A DNA stretch of 64,000 nt from Calonectria ilicicola (lineage: Eukaryota; Ascomycota; Sordariomycetes; Hypocreales; Nectriaceae), in assembly GCA_020809705.1 (NCBI GenBank), contig CP085832.1:3472001-3536000 (forward strand), in the 5' to 3' direction. The notes below the pieces were generated by a model. That model searched no databases and was not told the origin of the DNA. It worked only from the letters and a program-made list of their open reading frames with translations. Positions 58,066-64,000 of the stretch are shown here, in pieces. Each line of letters begins with the position of its first letter. Positions within the stretch are counted from its first letter, which is position 1. The position numbers were made by a program, and so were the translations under genes.

Positions 58066-61000
58066 CATTATAAATTAACATCATGTCGCGGACGTGGTTG
58101 AACTATTAGTTGCCTGTCAGATTTATCCGAGAATGAGATACGAGTAGGAATAAGAGGTCATATTCACAACGGTAGGCTGCAGCCATAACAAGGCCGCAAA
58201 TTCTTTATTTTTATCCCCAATTGGACGGTTCTGTTATCTTACTCGCGCGTTTATTTGAGATTGTTCTTTCTTTTTGCATGGATTACTCTAGAGTTCTGAG
58301 CCAAGCCATGTGGTAGACATTGGGAACATCAGCTCAAATAATCAGTACGTCCAGCTGAGTATAACATATCCACAAACAGCTTATGCAGCCATTACTGAAT
58401 ATACACATAGCTGTATGTTCAATTTGACAGGACCAATTACGATCCCGTAAAATCATTTGCCTTCTCATAAATCATGAATGCATTGATAGTACCTCACTTG
58501 ACTTACCCTATACGAACTGAAGAATAACCAGTCGCCTTCGATGGTTTATGGATGCTGTGTAAAAAATATTGGGTTGAACCCTTATTTTTTATAAATTATC
58601 GAATTATATGAAATGAATATGCGATTGGAACAACTTCATAGGGTGTTGATAGTGAAATTGGCACACTGAGAATTTTACATCAATGCACTTTGCAACGAGA
58701 AAAGTACTTCATAGTAGATAATGATGAGTAAAGAGAGGCGCAGCGATATGTCAACTAGACCTATGAGCGTTTAATATTTAATTAAGGCCTGTCATTCATA
58801 TCGATTTATGATTTTAATGCCGTGTCATATTCTCGATCACGTATCCTCGAATTATGACGAGTACCCCATAAGACAAGACGAAGACACTACCCATAATGAC
58901 CTATGTAGTGCAAGGGTTTAACTAAATGCAAACCATTATGTCCTATTTGGGAAATAATTCCTTACTCCATTCCAGATGAAGGATACTAAGCTCATCTGGA
59001 TGGTTGAACTTAGAAAGGAAGGAAGCTATCTTAACTATGTTTAGCCAATACGTTTGGTACAGATCCGGACATTCTAAATTTGGACATTGTTGGCGAACCC
59101 CGCAAGGTAAAATTTACGATTGGACACCTCGTGGTGTAAATTTTTTGTTGGATTGTTGTAGACGCCACAAAACCTCACAGCAAATTTACCAGAGTCGCAG
59201 TCGCAATGCAATGCAACTGTCCATTGTTTTTTTTGGCATTCCGGCTTCCCCACACAGAAATGCGGATGAGGGGCACATGGGGAGTGGAGACCTGGGATGC
59301 GCGGGGCGATCTTACAAGATGGATGAGGAGAAAAGGTTGGGGCACATGCTAGTTTTAAGACATCCAGATCACCAGGAGTGCATCCAGGGAGAAGATGCAG
59401 ATTTGGCTGAGACAGTTGAGATTGGGAGAGATGGTGTTGGCGGCGTGTGGCTTCAGCTGAGCAGTGGCCCAGAGTTTGTCTGTTAGTGCCGACAGTTCTG
59501 GGTCCCCCTCAAGCCACCAGTCTGACAGGGCCGTTAAATGCCACCATTTTTCCTTTTCTCCTTTTTTGGCGGGGGCGAGACGAACACTCGTGCATCGCGG
59601 TCGGATCATCTAGAATGATCTTTCAGCCAGAGAAGGACGCCATTTGGTTCTGGTACCTGGTTGCCGGGTACGACTTCGAATTGAGCGGTGAGCAACGTGC
59701 ACCTGCGGGGGGTGAAGTGGTCCCATTTAATTTGCAGGACTTGCATTCTGCGTTACCGACTGAGAGCAGGTCCCAGGACACGGAGCTGTGCCCCTGCTTG
59801 CTTCAGATGCACAGGGTGTGGTACCCACGTGTGCGAGGCGTGGGATAGATGAAGGGATGAAAAAGAAAATGTAAGTGAAGACGAAGGGGCTGGGGGGGAA
59901 TACGCATGAATCAGCTGAGGATTGCATTGCACGGGTGAGCATACGGCTCGACGATTCGGCGGCAGGATCGTATTGGTCTCAGGGCTGTTGGCTGTCGACA
60001 TGATGTTTGAAAATCACGAGAGGTTTCATCAGATCACTCTGGCTGATGCCGTGGCTGATACCGCAGCAGACTTGGCTGTGTACGAGCGGATGACCAAGGC
60101 CGAGAGTGTGGTGGGCTCGCCGGCAGAGCCGCAATCGGGTACTTTGAACCGCACCCATGTCGGAATGCATCGTTTGCGATTTACAGTCCACAGCCGGCTA
60201 GAACATCCGGACCGGTTGTTCGATAGCGTGCCAGCGAGTGGAACTAGCATGTCTGCGTAGCGTCGTCGTGGTTCCGGGTGCCAGAAGGCGAGTTAGCGGA
60301 GCTGCACGGCAAGCAGGCCCCGCGTCTCTGTTTTAACCTCATCAGTGTCAAGGGGAGGTTGGCATATGAACTTGGGCTGTTCAGATGCTGCATCTGAAAA
60401 GTTCATCGACCCCGCAAAAAATTGCCGTGTTAGTCCGAATCTTTTGGGCAAGTTTCCAAGGCCCCATGTCAGGGATTGTCACCGTTGAAGGGTTACGAAT
60501 ATCGATGACGCCAAGATGCACACTTGGCGACAGATGAGGGCGTGGCTTTTGGAAGAAGTGCAGTAATATCATGGCGACGATGATAAAAACCAGTTTTCTT
60601 TTTTGTAAAAGAGAGAAAGGCAATGCTAAATCAAATTGGTGCTGTTTACGGATTTACGTGGTCATATCGATAATGACTACAAGAAAATACTAACATGCTA
60701 GTCAGGATTATAGTGAGTGCAGTTAATGCACATCCTGACTCAGGTTCAAAACTGCTCGGCACAAGTTGGCTGCTGGGAGCTTTCAGGATTACATCGTCCC
60801 AGATTGTGTTAGTAGCTTCTTCTTAGCGACTGACAAGTTATTATGGCGTTGGTGACGTGGTGAAACTCGTCGGGAAATTCTCAGCTATATTGGCCTTGTT
60901 GGTGGTTTAGTGTGGTTGTGGTTGGGCGGCTATTGAATTGTTGTAAGTAGTGGGTAGTTGATCTGGGGTTGACCACTTGGAGCTTGCGATGTTGAGATGG

Positions 61001-63852
61001 TGCAGTGCAGAATATAGAAAATGTTGGCGACAAGCAGTCGTCGCACGTAATCGACCCCCATGGATTGGTTATTGGGGATTGCAGTGGCAGTGGCAGTAAC
61101 GGTAACAGTAGCTGGTACTTCCACGTGTGGTAGTGAGGGGAGCAAGATGCAGGGGTGGACGGATGCATCCGGAACAGTGGTAGATGTGGTGTGTGTGGAG
61201 GAATGAGGCAGAAGGAGGGGGATAGGGAGGGAGGGGATGGGAGGGGATGGATGGAAGCGGAAGTCCGTGGGTGGAGCGAGCCGCTGAAGAGATTGAAACG
61301 TGGGATGGCAGATGTCTTGGATGCTGTGTGCTAGGTGTTAGGTGCTAGGTGCTGTGTTTGGTTTGTTTGCAGATGCGTGTCCGTGTGCGTGGGTGGTTGG
61401 GGCGAACAAGCATCTAGCATGCATCCTCACTGGTGTTGGGACGTTGGTTAGCGTCGCTACGGGAGCTGGTGGTTGGTTGGGCTGGCCAAAGATTGTCTCA
61501 TCTCGTCTTGGGGCTGTCTTGGGGCCGTCTTGGGGCCGCCGGCAGATGCGGGCAGCGGGACGGACGGGATGCTGCGGCATGTGATGCAACACAGGTTGGA
61601 GAAGCAGCAGAAGAAGAAAGCGGGGATTTTTGGCGAGGGAGCTCTAGTTGGGACCAAGATTTTTTCAAGGACCTGCTCCGTACATGGACATGGACATGTC
61701 CCATGTAAGCCGATGGCCTTCCAAGGGTTTCTTTTTCTCTTCTGCAAGGGCCCCCGTCGCTTTTGTCGGTGTGTTTTTGGCGTTTCGGATTGAGTTTCTG
61801 TGCGAAAAAAAAAACCAAGAAAAAAAAGTACAGCGTCCTGGGTGTCACACGAGACAGCCGCATCGAGGCAACGTTTGGGGTTGCAGCGAGCGGCAGCACC
61901 CCTGCGGATCTTCAGGCGCGGGAGCAGAAGAGGCAAGAGGGTGTGTGAGTTGATAAGGATTTGCATGACTTTTCAAGTCGACAGCGCGGTGGCAACACCA
62001 CCAACTCGGCCGATTGCTGCCCATTTCCACGGAGCCGCCTTGGCCGCCACCCGCGAAGCTCATCGTGAGTTTCACGAGACCGGCCAGCAGCACTTGGACT
62101 TGGACTTGGACTTGGCTTGCGAACAAAGTGTCGGTGAGCGGGGCTGCAGGAACATCACGGCGGGAACACCCTAGCTGACCGGGTTGCACGGATTCGCAAC
62201 CCGAGTGGATAGCAGCCTTTTTTCTTGCATCGTGACATTTTGCTGTCGTGTGAGTAGGAGGTTGGCATCAATGTGCAAATGAAAAATGTCCAAAACGAGA
62301 AAAAAAAAGAAAACGCGGCACCACAGTAACGAGACGAGATGAACCCTTCTCAGATTAACAACAACGCCAATCTCCTGGCACTTCTAAAAATAATAACCAA
62401 GAAGCAAAACACTCCTCTTCCCGCCCCTACTCTACTCTCGCTTCCCCTGAGCGGCTTGGAATTTGTTGGACAGGATTGAGACACCTCGTGCTTGATTCTC
62501 TTGCTGGCGTTGCTCACTGCGGAATTGGCACAATCAAACAAGGCCAGAGGGGGATGTACCGACGAGGTGTGGATATGGAAGCTGAGACTGTGTCTTCTGA
62601 GTCATGGCATTCTAATTTGGTGGTGTATTGAACGCGGAGACAGTGCGCGGCTTGTCAAATCTCTAGAGAGCCACTGTTCCGGGTACCCCATCTGAGCTGC
62701 CCCCATGTTAATGAAACCCCACCGAGGGACCACTCACGATGGACAGAAATAACCCACCGCCAGTCTTCTCGATTTTTTGGCGAGCCCGGGGAACGAGTTC
62801 CAGTCCCAGGGACTAGATTAGCGCAGAGGCCGTCGCTGGACGAGGGAACACGACAGCTCGCAAGAGGCAAGAGCCCTTGGCAGCACCAGGCCCAATCCCT
62901 CGCAGGTGGGCGGCCTCGTGGACAGGCGATCTGGTTTGCCAACTCTACCAAGAAACGGGTTCACGATGATGATCTGGACAGCAGCACCCTCGTCGCCGAG
63001 AGGGGCCTAAAGGACCTAAAGGAGGGGGGAGGCAAAAACCAGGCTCGGCCGGCAACTGGTCTCCGTCCGGGCGACGCGGCGTCCAAGTTCCCACTCTATG
63101 GGGCACGCAACAGGTAACAAGTCACCGTTTGGACACACGACGTAGCAAGAACCACACCGGTATGCTGGACTGGACTGTGGCCGCGGCCTAGTTCCCTGTG
63201 CTGCTCTGTCGCTGTCGCCGGCGACCTGGGGCACAGCAGCTGGTCCAGGCCGCTGGGAGGGTGGGCGCATGCCCAGGAACAGCCAAGTCGTGTTCTGCGT
63301 GTGGTGGGGGTGTCGGATGCGCTTGTGACCGCCGCCGCCGCCAACGCCTCGGACAGGCGACAGGCGGGACAGGACCACGACGACACCGCCCAGGTACCTC
63401 GCCGCCGCTGATACGCAACGGGGGTACCTCGCCCACGCCCCATTCTGTCCGCCCCGCCCACTCCCCTGGGCCAGCCTTTTTCAACGTCTAAGAGGGCGAC
63501 TGTTTCGTCAATCCCTCGCCAGTCGTCACTTGTCTCGCCTCTCTTCTCTTCTCTGCAGGTCTGCTACCTCCTTCCCCCCAAGACGAGTCCTGGCGACAGA
63601 CAGTGATAGAGAGAGAGAAGAGACAAACCGCCAAAATACACCTTCGTTTTTGCATATCCTCCCTCACCACCACCATCGTCATCACCTCTTCCCACTCAGA
63701 AGCACTGACCCGGAGTATTTTTGTCAACCCCTGCGCCTCCAGCGCCTGAAGCGCCAGAATCGCCGACGGGAGACCAGGACCAGCACTGCACAGCGGCCTG
63801 CCCCAATTCCCTCGTCCTACTTCTTTTTCGCCGCTCTTTCTTCTCTTTCACA
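58066..63852. other. Long region without a supported gene
   Basis: 58066-59000 is AT-rich with no frame. 59000-60300 has plus-strand frames of 110-160 codons that lack conserved motifs. 61000-62200 is GC-richer with short repeats: an 11-bp unit TTGGGGC-C/T-GTC repeated three times at about 61503-61535, CTTGGA hexamers at about 62093-62117, and an imperfect palindrome around ACATGGACATGGACATGT at about 61682-61700. 62300-63850 is probably promoter and leader of the gene at 63853. The pyrimidine run ending CTCTTCTCTGCAG (about 63546-63560) could be the 3' end of a leader intron. Confidence 0.4.
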
Positions 63853-64000
63853 ATGGCCAAAGCAGAACAGCCTCGCAGACGGTTCGCCCCCGTGCCGATT
63901 GAGACCACGTTCGAATCCTATCGCAACTCGTCCGGCAAGCAGAAGCAGATCCTCTCGCAGCAGTCACAAGAACAACCGGCCCGTATGCGTCCCGATGCCG
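63853..64000 (+). CDS. Start of an unidentified gene, cut by the right edge
   Basis: ATG in a strong fungal context (TTTCACAATGGCC) opens a frame that stays open for the 49 codons visible: MAKAEQPRRRFAPVPIETT, then FESYRNSSGKQKQILSQQSQ and on to the edge. The N-terminus is basic and then Gln/Ser-rich. The pyrimidine-rich 5' leader supports a real start. No domain can be seen in so short a piece. Confidence 0.65.
   Translation, partial: MAKAEQPRRRFAPVPIETTFESYRNSSGKQKQILSQQSQEQPARMRPDA

Noticed and set aside
59004..60260. Three plus-strand frames of 110-160 codons
   Set aside because: No motif, no splice sites that join them, and the frames change without coding character.

Overview
This window is genomic DNA of a filamentous ascomycete (Pezizomycotina). 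A Sordariomycete, perhaps hypocrealean, is my guess, without a marker that proves it. The basis is: short spliceosomal introns of 45-125 nt with GTAAGT-like donors; fungal-type intergenic regions of several kb; fungal families (BET bromodomain factor, Utp12-domain nucleolar protein, DHA2 transporter, Ser/Thr-rich secreted protein); and an AT-rich block in which a Ty3-type retrotransposon has been destroyed by C-to-T/G-to-A changes, the signature of repeat-induced point mutation (RIP).

Layout. (1) 1-20.8 kb, accessory-looking. One intact gene is cut by the left edge: a Bmt6-like 25S rRNA uridine methyltransferase. Next come a frameshifted tubby-like gene and a long stretch of broken coding remnants: ankyrin repeats, a possible C48-peptidase-like protein, pieces of a SNF2-type helicase and a fungal membrane-protein pseudogene, nearly all on the minus strand. 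(2) 20.8-29.0 kb, RIP-degraded AT-rich DNA. It holds a 6.9-kb Ty3-type LTR retrotransposon (minus strand) with two 395-bp LTRs, a 5-bp target duplication, and opposite mutated strands in its two LTRs. (3) 29.0-31.3 kb, a transition with one doubtful remnant and a striking palindromic bZIP-type site. (4) 31.3-54.6 kb, the conserved GC-richer core: SET-domain methyltransferase, beta-lactamase/transesterase-like hydrolase, Nudix hydrolase, Bdf1-like double bromodomain protein, Utp12-domain ribosome-biogenesis protein, a 1435-residue disordered protein and an Atr1-like transporter. (5) 54.6-63.8 kb, a sparse region with a Ser/Thr-rich secreted protein and a 642-bp terminal-inverted-repeat element. 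(6) A new gene starts at 63853 and runs off the right edge.

The core genes are not an obvious pathway. Three (Bmt6-like, SET/RKM-like, Utp12-domain) touch ribosome or protein-synthesis biology, and Bdf1 is a chromatin reader. I see no secondary-metabolite backbone gene, CRISPR array, tRNA or rRNA. Introns and splice junctions were worked out by reading the sequence; frames and total lengths were checked and close exactly for the five spliced models.
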